Below, piece by piece: positions 1-12,900 of a stretch of 64,000 bases of DNA (the first letter of the stretch is position 1; each line of letters opens with the position of its first letter). Source of the stretch: Symsagittifera roscoffensis (lineage: Eukaryota; Xenacoelomorpha; Acoela; Convolutidae); contig NC_087071.1 of NCBI RefSeq assembly GCF_963678635.1, positions 372,001 through 436,000 of the forward strand, given 5' to 3'. Below the pieces are notes generated by a model that saw only the letters and a program-made list of their open reading frames with translations, did not search any database and had not been told where the DNA came from. Position numbers and translations under genes: made by a program.

Positions 1-269
1 AATATTATTCAAAAATTCAAACATTACACTTCTCTTTGGCTTTTGAAAAAAATTATAAATACCGTTCGAAGCATCACAAAATGAGATCCAACAATTTAAT
101 TTGAGCCTGCCACCTATTGTAAAAAATCACCGATCTATCCTGAAGATATCTCAAGCTACTGCTTCAAGGGAGGACTTTCATGATATGTTTTATGACATCT
201 TCATCAACACGTAATACAAAGATGGAAACAAGTTCCTTTCATGTTTTTATTATATTTACCGTGTCTAGT

Positions 270-480
270 ACTGACCTGGGGGATCCTCCCGGCCATATGA
301 TGGTGTTGAGATGCAGCTCCTCCCTCACATACTGCCCCTGCAGTCTCCACTCTCTCCCCACCCCCAGTCCCCCTCCTGCCCCAGACGAAGAAGGAGAAGA
401 AGGTGCCCCCCTGTTGCTATTAGGCCCACTGCTCTTCCCTCTGCTGCCAAGTGGATCTTCCTCTTTTGTCTCTCTGTCTG
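270..480. other. GC/pyrimidine-rich patch
   Basis: This is a roughly 200-bp island of much higher GC than its surroundings, with C/T-rich runs on the plus strand. Opposing open frames of 80-106 codons cross it, both Pro/Ser-rich, as expected from C/T-rich composition rather than coding. It shares short words (ATGGTGTT, CTGTTGCTATT) with the other GC-rich patch at about 41255-41480, so the two may be remnants of one dispersed repeat. I cannot assign a function. Confidence 0.35.
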
Positions 481-1359
481 CAAACAAGGAGAGCAACTAA
501 CGACATTTGAGATGATAACAAATATTAAACAGCTAATCTTCTCAACTATTTCTCCAATAGTTGTGGAGCAATACATGACCACTTTTACCGCCAAAAGGAC
601 GGATTTGAAATCGAATTAGATTACTTTTCTCTGAGAAGTTAGGATTAATTTTAGTGGCTAAATGATACTGAAATGATGCTAGCAGTGAACATCATATTCC
701 ACCCGAATATCACAGAGCACAAATTCAATCCACTCAACATATATCATGAAATAGGTCAATGTACATGTCATCAACACAAAATTTAAGAAAACTAGCATGA
801 GACTGAATAAAAGATCAAACATCTTAGCACAAGCGTCTTTCAGGTGTCCAAATAGGTTTTATTTTGGAAAAATGCTGACAAAAACTGTTCATTTTTTCTT
901 GCGAAGGGCAAGGACAAGATTTTCGAAAAGAAAATTAAAATAGTTTTCGAACCTATGCCGTCGAAATGCAAACAAATTGACCATTTTTATGTTTTGCATA
1001 TTGCTTAAACCAACTAGCTTGCCGCTATTAAACTCGAAATTACTTCTATTCCATTCATTAACCCAAGTTTTCTGATAGAGTAAGTTAAATCCAACAATAT
1101 TCTTTTTGCAAACTGGTGAGTTGAGGGCATCAGTCTTGTTGGAGATTTTTTTAAAAATCGGTCAACTTATCGAATTCTGTTATTTAAATCACCCGCACTC
1201 AGCAAAAAAGGAAAATAATCGATTATATTACAATTATAACTGTACTTTTATCAAAACTATAATTGATTATTAGTGTCAGTTTGAGATGTTTAAACGATTT
1301 ATAATCCATTAGAATGATAACATTTTTCGTGACTTTATAAAAAATTATACACAATTAAA

Positions 1360-1590
1360 AATGTTTATAATTTTTCTGAAAATCTCCTATGATCTCTTAT
1401 AATCTCTTTTTTTGTCGAAATTCTCTAAAAATTAGATGTCTTGTTGTTTCATCAGAACACAAATATTTACCACGAAACAAAAGCTTCATAGTGATACTTC
1501 ATAATAGATAAAAAGAATCTCGCAGTATGTGAAATAAAAAATCATTCATATAAATCATGAAAATAAAGCAGTGTGCTGATATTTTTGAGG
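1360..1590 (+). repeat. Dispersed repeat, copy A
   Basis: This segment aligns in order with 40245-40495. Shared words include AGATGTCTTGT, GAACACAAA, GAAACAAAA, GTGAAATAAAA / GAGAAATAAAA, AATCATGAAA and CAGTGTGCTGA. By eye it is an old, diverged copy of the same interspersed repeat, flanked in both places by AT-dyad sequence. No coding capacity or terminal repeats are evident. Confidence 0.55.
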
Positions 1591-4500
1591 TCGAAAAACT
1601 TTAAAAGTACATCATGAAACAACTATAATCAAGAAAAAAAGAAAAAAAAATAAACAAAAACGTAATAAATTTCAATTGATTTTAAAACTCTTCAAACAAT
1701 TTACCATCTTTCACATAAACCAACTTTTACAAAAAGCATAAAATACAAGCAATTCATGTGCAATGTCGAAGACAAAATGGGCAAAGATAAAAGAAAATGG
1801 ATGATAAACAACTATAATCGATTGTAATAGATTATTTCTGCAAAACAATTATTTAGAAGTTCGGATAGAAAAAAGCCATCAGAATCGATGATAATCTATT
1901 ATAAAGTAATTTAATTGATGATGTTTGTTTTCAAAAAAGACAAATATTAATCAATTATTAATTAGTAAAACCAATTTATTCTCAATTTTTGTAAAATGGG
2001 TACCAAATCCATAGTTTTATTAATTATCAACGTTTAAAACTGGATGCGAGCATTGCAAAAAATAGAAGAAAAAAGCAACCGCTCAAAAACAACTTGGAAC
2101 AAAAAACGAATAAATGATCGAATCCTAAAACTTCTTTTCCAAGTAATGATGATAGTAAAACAGAGCAAAAAAGCCTGCAGTTCAAAAAAACACACTTAGT
2201 AGATTTAATTTTGTTCTCTAGAATCACACTTTGTAGATAAAACACACATTTCTCTAGATTTTCTCTCTCTCTCTCAGCTTGATCAATTCACTTTGGAGCT
2301 ACTATGTAGCGGTTGATAATTTGTCAGGCATAAGTTGTTCGCATTACACTTTCAGCATTATAAGTAACAACTTCCTAGCGCGCATAATCTAATCCATTAT
2401 ATGAACACACTGGCATTTTGCAAGATATCGGCGTTTTACAAGCAAAAGTGGGAAGTTTATTAACTTTTTTCATTTGAACGCAAGTAAACGAAACCTTAAC
2501 TGGATCAGAAAGTTTTTGTTAAAAACTATGATTTAGATAGCCGAAGTTTGACTGAGAAAAAAAACAAGTCTGTTTTTATGTCAGGGCCCTGAAAGAACTG
2601 ACAGCATTTTAGGGCCAACTAAAAAATTTGGTGTTCGGAAAATTGACAACAGAATCGACAAAAAAGAAACGTTTTTCATGTTTTTTGTTTCAATTCATAC
2701 TCAAAAGCTTATGTAAAAAAATGCCAATGTAAAAAAAAAGCGAGATGAAATGACTTGCCTTGATTCATTTTTGAACACGTTAATCCCCAGCTTGCGCTTG
2801 TTATAAGAACGCAACGTTAATTATCGCAAGATCGTCAAATTAGCAACTTTCAAACCACAAAAACATTACAAGAAAAGGTCAGAGGTGAAATATATATTTT
2901 TTATTAAGTTCAACTCCGGACAGCAATTTTTTTCAGATTTACTGAAAAAAATTAAGTCGAAAGCGTCTAGTTGAATGAATAGAAAAACCCCACGCATAGG
3001 TATTGGGCAATTTCCTGCGCACTTTTGAACAAAATCAGTAAAAACAATTTAAAGACGTAATTGATCTCAATAAATTTTTGTCAAAAGCGTCCAATTGAAT
3101 GAATAAAAATACCCAAGCCTAGTTATTGGGCATTTTTTCCGCACTTCCCAACAAAATCAAAAGCAAAATATTAAAAACGTAAATGATCACATTTAATTTT
3201 TGTTAAAAGGGTCTATTTGAAAAAATAAAAAACCTCACGCATAGTTATTAAGCAGTTTTTCCGCACTTCCAAACAAAATCAGTAGAAAGAAACTGAAGAC
3301 ATAAATAATCAAAAGCGTCCAGTTGTCACAAATTGTCAAAAGCGTCTAGTTGATTGAATGGAAAAACCCCACACATAGTTATTGGGCACTTCCTTCCAAA
3401 CTTACCAGCAAAATCATTAAGAACAATTTCAAGACGTAAATGATTGCATGAAAATTTGTCAAAAAATTCCAATTAAATGAATAGAAAATCCCTACGCACA
3501 GTTAATGGGCGCTTTCTTCTGCACTTCCGAACAAAAACAGTAAAAAAATTTAAAGATAGAAATCATCATATTGAACTTTTGTCAAAAAAATTCTTGGATG
3601 AATAGAAAAACTCCATGCATAGTTATTGGGCACTTTCTTCTGAACTACCTAACAAAATCAGTAAAAAAATTTTACAGACGTAAATGATCACATTCAAATT
3701 TTGGCAAAAAAGCCTAACTGAATGAAAAGAAAATCCCTACGCATCGTTAATGGGCTCTTTCTTCTGCACTTCCGAACAAAATCAGTAAAAACAATTTCAA
3801 GACGAAAAGGATCACATTTAGTTTTTGTCAGAAGCCTCTAGTTGATTGAGCAGAAAGACTGCACGCAAAGCTGATGGACACTTTCTTCTGCACTTTCGAA
3901 GAAAGTCAGTAAAAACAATTTAAAGACATAGATGATCCTATAAAATTTTTGTCAAAAAAAGCGTCTTGTTGAATGAATAGAAAAATCCAAACAAAGTTAT
4001 TAGGCACTTTTTTCCGCACTTCCAAACAATTTCAGTAGAAAGAAACTAAAGACGTAAATAATCAAATTAAATTTTGTCAAAAGTGTCTAGTTGATAGAAT
4101 GGAAAATCCCATGCATAGTGATTGGGCACTTTTTTCTGCACTTCGAACAAAAACAGTAAAAACTATTTAAAATCATAAAAGATCACATTAGTTTTTGTCA
4201 CAAAAATTAGTTGAATGAATAAAAAACACCATGCATAGTTGTTGGGCACTTTCTTCCACATTTCTGGACAAAGTCATTAAAAACAATTACAGACATAAAC
4301 GACCACCTTTATTACGAACGAAAGGTTAGTTGAATGAATAGAAAAACACCACGCATAGTCATTGGTCACTTCCTTCCAAACTTCCCAGCAAAGTCAGTAA
4401 AAACAGTTTAAAGACGTAAATGATCGCAATAAAATTTGTCAAAAAATTCCAATTAAATGAAGAGAAAATCCCTAAGCATAGTTAATGGGCGCCTTCTTCT

Positions 4501-4654
4501 GTACTTCCCCACAAAAACAGCAAAAAGATATTAAAGACATAAATGATAATATTGAATTTTTGTCAAAAAAATTCTTGGATGAATAGAAAAACTCCATGCA
4601 TAGTTATTGGGCACTTTCTTCTGAACTACCTAACAAAATCAGTAAAAACAATTT

Positions 4655-4800
4655 ACAGACGTAAATGATCACATTCAAATTGACGTAAATGATCAAATTG
4701 TAAAAACATTTTACAGACGTAAATGATCACATTTACAGACGTAAATGATCACATTTAAATGATCACGTAAATGATCACATTCAAATGATCACATTCAAGT
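4655..4800. repeat. Short-period expansion inside satellite 1
   Basis: Within one monomer the submotif GACGTAAATGATCACATT is reiterated several times, in full and truncated forms (AAATGATCACATTC repeats), giving a local array with a period of about 15-30 bp. Neighbouring monomers carry the motif once. This looks like replication slippage nested in the satellite. Confidence 0.75.
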
Positions 4801-7800
4801 TTTTGACAGAAGCCTCTAGTTGATTGAGCAGAAAGACTGCACGCAAAGCTAATGGACACTTTCTTCTGCACTTCGGATGAAAGTCAGTAAAAACAATTTG
4901 AAGACATAGATGATCATATAAAATTTTTGACAAAAAAGAGCGTCTAGTTGAATGAATAGAAAAACGCAAACAAAGTTATTGGGCACTTTTTTCCGCATTT
5001 CCGAACAATTTCAGTAGAAAGAAACTAAAGACGTAATTAATCACATTAAATTTTGTCAAAATTGTCTAGTTGATTGAATGGAAAATCCCATGCATAGTGA
5101 TTGGACACTTTTTTCCGCACTTCGAACAAAAACAGTAAAAACAGTTTAAAATCATAAAAGATCACATTAGGTTTTGTCACAAAAGTTAGTTGAATGAACA
5201 AAAAAACACCATGCATAGTTGTTGGGCACTTTCTTCCACACTTCTGAACAACGTCATTAAAAACAATTACAGACATAAACGACCACCTTTATTACGAACG
5301 TAATGTTAGTTGAATGAATAGAAAAACACCACGCATAGTCATTGGGCACTTCCTTCCAAACTTCCCAGCAAAGTCAGTAAAAACTGTTTAAAGACGTAAA
5401 TGATCGCAATAAAATTTGTCAAAACATTCCAATTAAATGAATAGAAAATCCCTAAGCATAGTTAATGGGCGCCTTCTTCTGCACTTCTCAACAAAAACAG
5501 CAAAAAGATGTTAAAGATATAATGATAATATTGAATTTTTGTCAAAAAAGTTCTTGGATGAATAGAAAAACTCCAAGCATAGTTATTGGGCACTTTCTTC
5601 CAAACTACCTAACAAAATCAGTAAAAACATTTTACAGACGTAAATGATCACATTCATATTTTGTCAGAAGCGTCTAACTGAATGAAAAGAAAATCCCTAC
5701 GCATAGTTAATGGGCTCTTTCTTCTGCACTTCCGAACAAAATCAATAAAAAACGATTTCAAACGTAAATGATCACATTAATTTTTGTCAAAAGCCTCTAG
5801 TTGAATGAGCAGAAAGACTGCACGCAAAGCAAATGGCCATTTTCTTCTGCACTTCCGAAGAAAATCAGTAAAAACATTTTGAAGACATAGATGACCACAT
5901 AAATTTTTATCAAAAGCGTCTAGTTGAATGAATAGAAAAACCCAAGAACAAAATCAGTAAAAACAATTCAAAGGCGCAATTGATCATATTTAATTTTAGT
6001 CAAAAGAGTTTAGTTGAAAGCAAAAAAGCGTCACGCATTTTTATTGAGCTTTTTCTTGCGCACTTCTGACCAAAATCAGTAAAAACAATTCAAAGACGTA
6101 AATAATCACAAAAAATTTGTCAAAAGCGTCTAGTTGAATTAATAGAAAAATCCTACGCAAAGCTATTGGGCCCTTTCTATTGCACTTCCGATCAAAATCA
6201 GAAAAAAACAATTTAAAGACGTTAATCGACATATTAAATATTTTTAAAAAAAACTAGTTGCATGAATAGAAAATCCCTAAGCATAGTTAATGGGCGCCTT
6301 CTTCTGCACTTCCCAACAAAAACAGCAAAGAGATATTAAAGCTATAAATGATAATATTGAATTTTTGTCAAAAAAGTTCTTGGATGAATAGAAAAACTCC
6401 ATGCATAGTTATTGGGCACTTTCTTCCGAACTACCTAACAAAATCAGTAAAAACATTTTACAGACGTAAATATTCACATCAAATTTTGTCAGAAGCGTCT
6501 AACTGAATGAAAAGAAAATCCCTACGCATAGTTAATGGGCTCTTTCTTCTGCACTTCCGAACAAAATCAATAAAAAACGATTTCAAACGTAAATGATCAC
6601 ATTTAGTTTTTGTCAAAAGCCTCTAGTTGAATGAGCAGAAAGACTGCACGCAAAGCAAATGGCCATTTTCTTCTGCACTTCCGAAGAAAATCAGTAAAAA
6701 CAATTTGAAGACATAGATGACCACATAAAATTTTATCAAAAGCGTCTAGTTGAATGAATAGAAAAACCCAAGAACAAAATCAGTAAAAACAATTCAAAGG
6801 CGCAATTGATCATATTTAATTTTAGTCAAAAGAGTTTAGTTGAAAGCAAAAAAGCGTCACGCATTTTTATTGAGCACTTTCTTGCGCAATTCTGACCAAA
6901 ATCAGTAAAAACAATTCAAAGACGTAAATAATCACAAAAAAATTGTCAAAAGCGTCTAGTTGAATTAATAGAAAAATCCCACGCAAAGCTATTGGGCCCT
7001 TTCTACTGCACTCAAAATCAGAAGAAAAAAAACAATTTAAAGACGTTAATCGACACATTGAATATTTTTAAAAAAACTAGTTGCATGAATCGAAAACCCC
7101 AGGCATAGTTTTTGGGCTTCTTCTACTGCAATTCTAAGCATAATCATAAAAACAATTTAATGTCGTAAATTATAATATTTAATTTTTGTCAGAAGTTTTT
7201 AGTTGAATGAACAGAAAAACCCCACCCAAGCTAATGGGCACTTTCTTTTGCACTTTCGAACAAAAACAGTAAAAACAATTTAATGACATAAATGATCATT
7301 TTGAATTTTGTCACAAAATTTAATTAGATGAATAGAAAAACCCCATGCATCGTTATTGGGCACTTTCTTCCGGACTACAAAACAAAATCAGTAAAACCAA
7401 TTTAAAGACGTAAACGATCGAATTCAAATTTTGTCAAAAGCGTCTAATTGAATGAAAAGAAAAACCCTACTTATAGATAATGGGCTCCTTCTTCTTCAAG
7501 TCCGAACAAAACAGATCACATTGAACATTTGTGAAAAAAATTGAGTTGAGTGCATAGAAAATCTCTACGCATATTTATTGGGCATTTCGTTTTGCAATTC
7601 CGAGTGAAACCATAGAAAAAAAATTAAAGACCTAATTGAATATTTTAAATTTTTGCTAAAAGCCTCTGGTTGAATGAACAGAAAACGCCCACGCAAAGCT
7701 AATGGGCACTTTCTACTGCATTTTTAAGCAAAATCAGTAAAAATAAGTCAAAGACGTAAAATTTAACATTTAATTTTTGTCAGAAGCGTTTAGTTGAATG

Positions 7801-10739
7801 CACAGAAAAACCCCACGCAAAGCTAATGGGCACTTTCTTCTGCACTTTCGAACAAAAACAGTAAAAAACAATTTAAAGACATAAATGATTGTTTTGAATT
7901 TTGGTCAAAAAATTTAATTAGATGAATAGAAAAACCCCATGCATCGTTATTGGGCACTTTCTTCCGGACTACCAGACAAAATCAGTAAAAACAGTTTAAA
8001 GACGTAAATGATTGCATTCATGTTTTGTCAAAAGCGTCTAATTGAATGAAAAGAAAATCCCTACTTATAGTTAAAGGGCTCCTTCTTCTGCAATTCCGAA
8101 CAAAATTAGTAAAAACAATTCAAAGACGTAAATTATCAAATTAAAAATTTGTCAGAAGTGTCTAGTTGAAGGAATAGAAAAACCCACGCAAAATTATTGG
8201 GCACTCTCTTCCGCACTTCCGAACAAAATCAGAAAAAAAAACATTCTAAAAACGTAACTGATCATATTTTAAAAACGTTTTTGTCAAAAGCGTCTAGTTG
8301 AACGACTGGAAAAACCCCAGGCGAAGTTAATGGGCAGTTCTTTCCGCACTTTCGAACAAAATCAGCGAAAACTATTTAAATACGTAAATGATCACATTAA
8401 AAATTTGTCAGAAATGTCTAGTTGAATGATTAGAAAAACCCCACGCATAGTTATTTGGCACTTTTTTACGCACTTCCGAACAAAATCAGAAAAAAAAACA
8501 TTTTAAAGACGTAAAAAATCAGATTAATTTTTTGTCAAAAGCGTCTAGTTGAACGAATGGAAAAATCCCAGGCGAAATTAATGGGCAGTTCCTTCTGCAC
8601 CTACGATCAAAATCAGTACAAACTATTTGAAGACGTAAATGATTACATCAATTTTTTTGTGAAAAGCGTCTAGTTGAAGGAATAGAAAAATCTAACGCAT
8701 AGTGTTTGGACACGTTTATCCGCACGTCCCAACAATTCAGAAAAAAAAACAAATTAAAGGCGTAAAAGATCACATTCAACTTTTGTCAAAAAAATTATTT
8801 GAAAGAACAGAAAAACCCCACGCATAGTTATTGGGCATTTTCTTGCGCACTTCCGATAAAATCAGTAAAAATCAATTCAAAGACTTGAATGATCACATTA
8901 AAGTTTGTCAGATGTGTCTAGTTGAATGAATAGAAAAACCCCACGCATAATTATTGGGCACTCTCTTCCGCAATTCCGAACATAAAACCAGAAAAAAATT
9001 TTTAAAAACGTAGATGATCACAATAAGTTTTTGTCAAAAGCGTCTAGTTGAACGAATGGAAAAACCCCAGGCAAAGTTAATGGGCAGTTCCTTCTGCAAT
9101 TACGAACAAAATCAGTAAAAACAATTTGAGGACTTAAATTATCAAACTAAAAATTTGTCAGAAAAGTCTAGTTGAATGAATAGAAAAACCCACGCATGAT
9201 TATCGGGCACTCTCTTCCGCACTTCCGAAAAAAATCAGAAAAAACAAAAACATTTTAAAAACGTAAATGATCACATCAAGTTTTTGTCAAAAGCGTCTAT
9301 TGAACGAATGGAAAAACCCCAGGCGAAGTTAATGGGCAGTTCTTTCCGCACTTTCGAACAAAATCAGCGAAAACTATTTAAATACGCAAGTGATCACATT
9401 AAAATTTTGTCAGAAATGTCTAGTTGAATGATTAGAAAAACCCCACGCATAGTTATTGGGCACTTTTTCCGCACTTCCGAACAAAATCAGAAAAAACAAA
9501 CATTTTAAAAACGTAAATGATCACATCAAGTTTTTGTCAAAAGCGTCAATTGAACGAATGGAAAAACCCCAGGCGAAGTTAATGGGCAGTTCTTTCCGCA
9601 CTTTCGAACAAAATCACGGGAAAAAAATTTTTTAAAGACGTAAATGATCACAATAAAAATTTGTCAGAAGTGTCTAGTTGAATGATTAGAAAAACCCCAC
9701 GCGAAGTTAATGGGCAGTTCCTTCCGCATTTTCGAACAAAATCAGTGAAAAAAAATTTTTTAAAGACGTAAATGATCACAATAAAAAATTGTCAGAAGTG
9801 TCTGGTTGAATGATTAGAAAAACCCCACGCATAGTTATTAGGCACTTTTTTCCGCACTTCTGAACAAAATCAGTAGAAAAAAACTTAAGACGTAAATAAT
9901 CACAAAAAAATTTTTTTCAGAAGCCTCTAGTTAATTGAATGGAAAAACCCATGCATAGTGATTGGGCACTTTTTTCCGCACTTCCGAACAAAATCAGATA
10001 AAAAAAAACATTTTAAAGACGTATATGATCACATTAAAATTTTGTCAAAAGCGTCTAGTTGAACGAGTGGAAAACCCCACGCGAATTAACGGGCAGTTCC
10101 CTCTGCAATTCTGAAAAAAAATCAGAAAAAACAATTGAAAGACTTAGAAGATCACATTAAAAATTTGTCAGAAGTGTCTAGTTGAATGAATAGAAAAACC
10201 CCAAGCATAATTTTTGGGCACTCTTTTCCGCACTTCCCAACAAAATCAGAAAAAGAAAATTTGAAGACGTAAATGATTACATTAAGTTTTAGTCAAAAAC
10301 ATCTGGTTGAATGATAAAAAAAAACCCACACATACTTATTGGGCATTTTTTCCGCACTTCCGAACAAAATCAGAAGAAAAGAAACATTTTAAGGACGTAA
10401 ATGATCATTTTGAATTTTTGTCAAAAGCGTCTAGTTGAATGAATAGAAAAACCCCACGCAAAGCTAATGGGCAGTTCCTTCAGCACTTCTGAAGAAAATC
10501 AGTCAAAACAATTTAAAGACTTAAATGATCTCATTGAAAATTTGTCAAAAGTGTCTAGTTGAATGAATAGAAAAACCCCAAGCATAGTTATTGGGCACTT
10601 TTTGCTCACTTCCGAACAAAATCAGAAAAAAAACATTTTAAAGACGTAAAAGAGAAGATTAAATTTTTGTCAAAAGCGTCTAGTTGAACGAGTCGAAAAA
10701 CCCCACGCGAAGTTAATGGGCAGTTCCTTCTGCACTTCT

Positions 10740-12900
10740 GATCAAAATCAGTAAAAACAATTTATAGACTTGAATGATCACATTCATTTTTTTTTGTCTA
10801 AAGCGTCTAGTTGAATGAATAGAAAAACCCCACGCAAAGCTAATGGGCAGTTCCTTCAGCACTTCTCAAGAAAATCTGTCAAAACAATTTAAAGACTTAA
10901 ATGCTCACATTGAAAATTTGTCAAAAGTGTCTAGTTGAATGAATAGAAAAACCCCAAGCATAGTTATTGGGCACTTTTTTGCTCACTTCCGAACAAAATC
11001 AGAAAAAGAACATTTCAAGGACGTAAATGATCATATTGAATTTTTGTCAAAAGCGTCTAGCTGAACGAGTGGAAAAACCGCACTCGAAGTTAATGGGCAG
11101 TTCCTTCTGCAATTCTGAACAAAATCAGTAAAAACAATTTAAAGAATTAAATCACCACATAAAAAATTTGTCAGAAATGTCTAGTTGAATGATTAGAAAA
11201 ACCCCACGCATAGTTATTGGGCACTTTTTTCCACACTTCCGAACAAAATCAGAAGAAAAAAAAACATTTTAAAGACGTAAATGATCATATTGATTTTTTG
11301 TCAAAAGCGTCTAGTTGAACGAGTGGAAAAACCGCACTCGAAGTTAATGGGCAGTTCCTTCTGCACTTCTGATCAAAATCAGTAAAAACAATTTAAAGAC
11401 GTAAATGATAACATTAAATTGTTATCAAAAGCGTCTAGTTGAACAAGTGGAAAAACCCCACGCGAAGTTAATGGGCAGTTCCTTCTGCACTTCTGATCAA
11501 AATCAGTAAAAACAATTTATAGACTTGAATGATCACATTAATTTTTTTTTGTCAAAAGCGTCTAGTTGAATGAATAGAAAAACCCCACGCAAAGCTAATG
11601 GGCAGTTCCTTCAGCACTTCTCAAGAAAATCTGTCAAAACAATTTAAAGACTTAAATGATCACATTGAAAATTTGTCAAAAGTGTCTAGTTGAATGAATA
11701 GAAAAACCCCAAGCATAGTTATTGGGCACTTTTTTGCTCACTTCCGAACAAAATCAGAAAAAGAACATTTCAAGGACGTAAATAATCATACTGAATTTTT
11801 GTCAAAAGCGTCTAGCTAAACGAGTGGAAAAACCGCACTCGAAGTTAATGGGCAGTTCCTTCTGCACTTCTGAACAAAATCAGTAAAAACAATTTAAAGA
11901 ATTAAATAACCACATAAAAAATTTGTCAGAAATGTCTAGTTGAATGATTAGAAAAACCCCACGCATAGTTATTGGGCACTTTTTTCCACACTTCCGAACC
12001 AAATCAGAAGAAAAAAAAAACATTTTAAAGACGTAAATGATCATATTGATTTTTTGTCAAAAGCGTCTAGTTGAACGAGTGGAAAAACCGCACTCGAAGT
12101 TAATGGGCAGTTCCTTCTGCACTTCTGATCAAAATCAGTAAAAACAATTTAAAGACGTAAATGATCACACTAAATTGTTATCAAAAGCGTCTAGTTGAAC
12201 AAGTGGAAAAACCCCACGCGAAGTTAATGGGCAGTTCCTTCTGCACTTCTGATCAAAATCAGTAAAAACAATTTATAGATTTGAATGATCACATTAATTT
12301 TTTTTTGTCAAAAGCGTCTAGTTGAATGAATAGAAAAACCCCACGCAAAGCTAATGGGCAGTTCCTTCAGCACTTCTCAAGAAAATCTGTCAAAACAATT
12401 TAAAGACTTAAATGATCACATTGAAAATTTGTCAAAAGTGTCTAGTTGAATGAATAGAAAAACCCCAAGCATAGTTATTGGGCACTTTTTTGCTCACTTC
12501 CGAACAAAATCAGAAAAAGAACATTTCAAGGACGTAAATAATCATACTGAATTTTTGTCAAAAGCGTCTAGCTAAACGAGTGGAAAAACCGCACTCGAAG
12601 TTAATGGGCAGTTCCTTCTGCACTTCTGAACAAAATCAGTAAAAACAATTTAAAGAATTAAATAACCACATAAAAAATTTGTCAGAAATGTCTAGTTGAA
12701 TGATTAGAAAAACCCCACGCATAGTTATTGGGCACTTTTTTCCACACTTTCGAACAAAATCAGAAGAAAAAAAAACATTTTAAAGACGTAAATGATCATA
12801 TTGATTTTTTGTCAAAAGCGTCTAGTTGAACGAGTGGAAAAACCGCACTCGAAGTTAATGGGCAGTTCCTTCTGCACTTCTGATCAAAATCAGTAAAAAC
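10740..12900. repeat. Six-monomer higher-order repeat (~755 bp)
   Basis: A diagnostic variant, TTTATAGACTTGAATGATCA, recurs at about 10761, 11516, 12272 (with TAGATT) and 12903. The first two spacings are 755 and 756 bp (six monomers); the last is 631 bp (five monomers). Sequence between the markers is nearly identical between copies, indicating recent unequal exchange of a six-monomer block. Confidence 0.8.

Larger units (their letters stand above)
1..2929. other. AT-rich non-coding left flank
   Basis: I see no convincing gene. The sequence is AT-rich with many homopolymer A/T runs. All open frames here are under about 110 codons, overlap each other on both strands and carry no recognisable motif. 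Several imperfect ATAATCGATTATAAT-like dyads lie between about 1200 and 1960, resembling those clustered at 38709-38953. A short TC-rich run lies near 2255-2275. It ends where the 125-bp satellite begins. Confidence 0.6.

Noticed and set aside
239-619. Overlapping 85-106-codon frames on both strands in the GC-rich patch
   Set aside because: Low-complexity Pro/Ser/Arg peptides expected from C/T-rich DNA, with no homology or splice context I can support.
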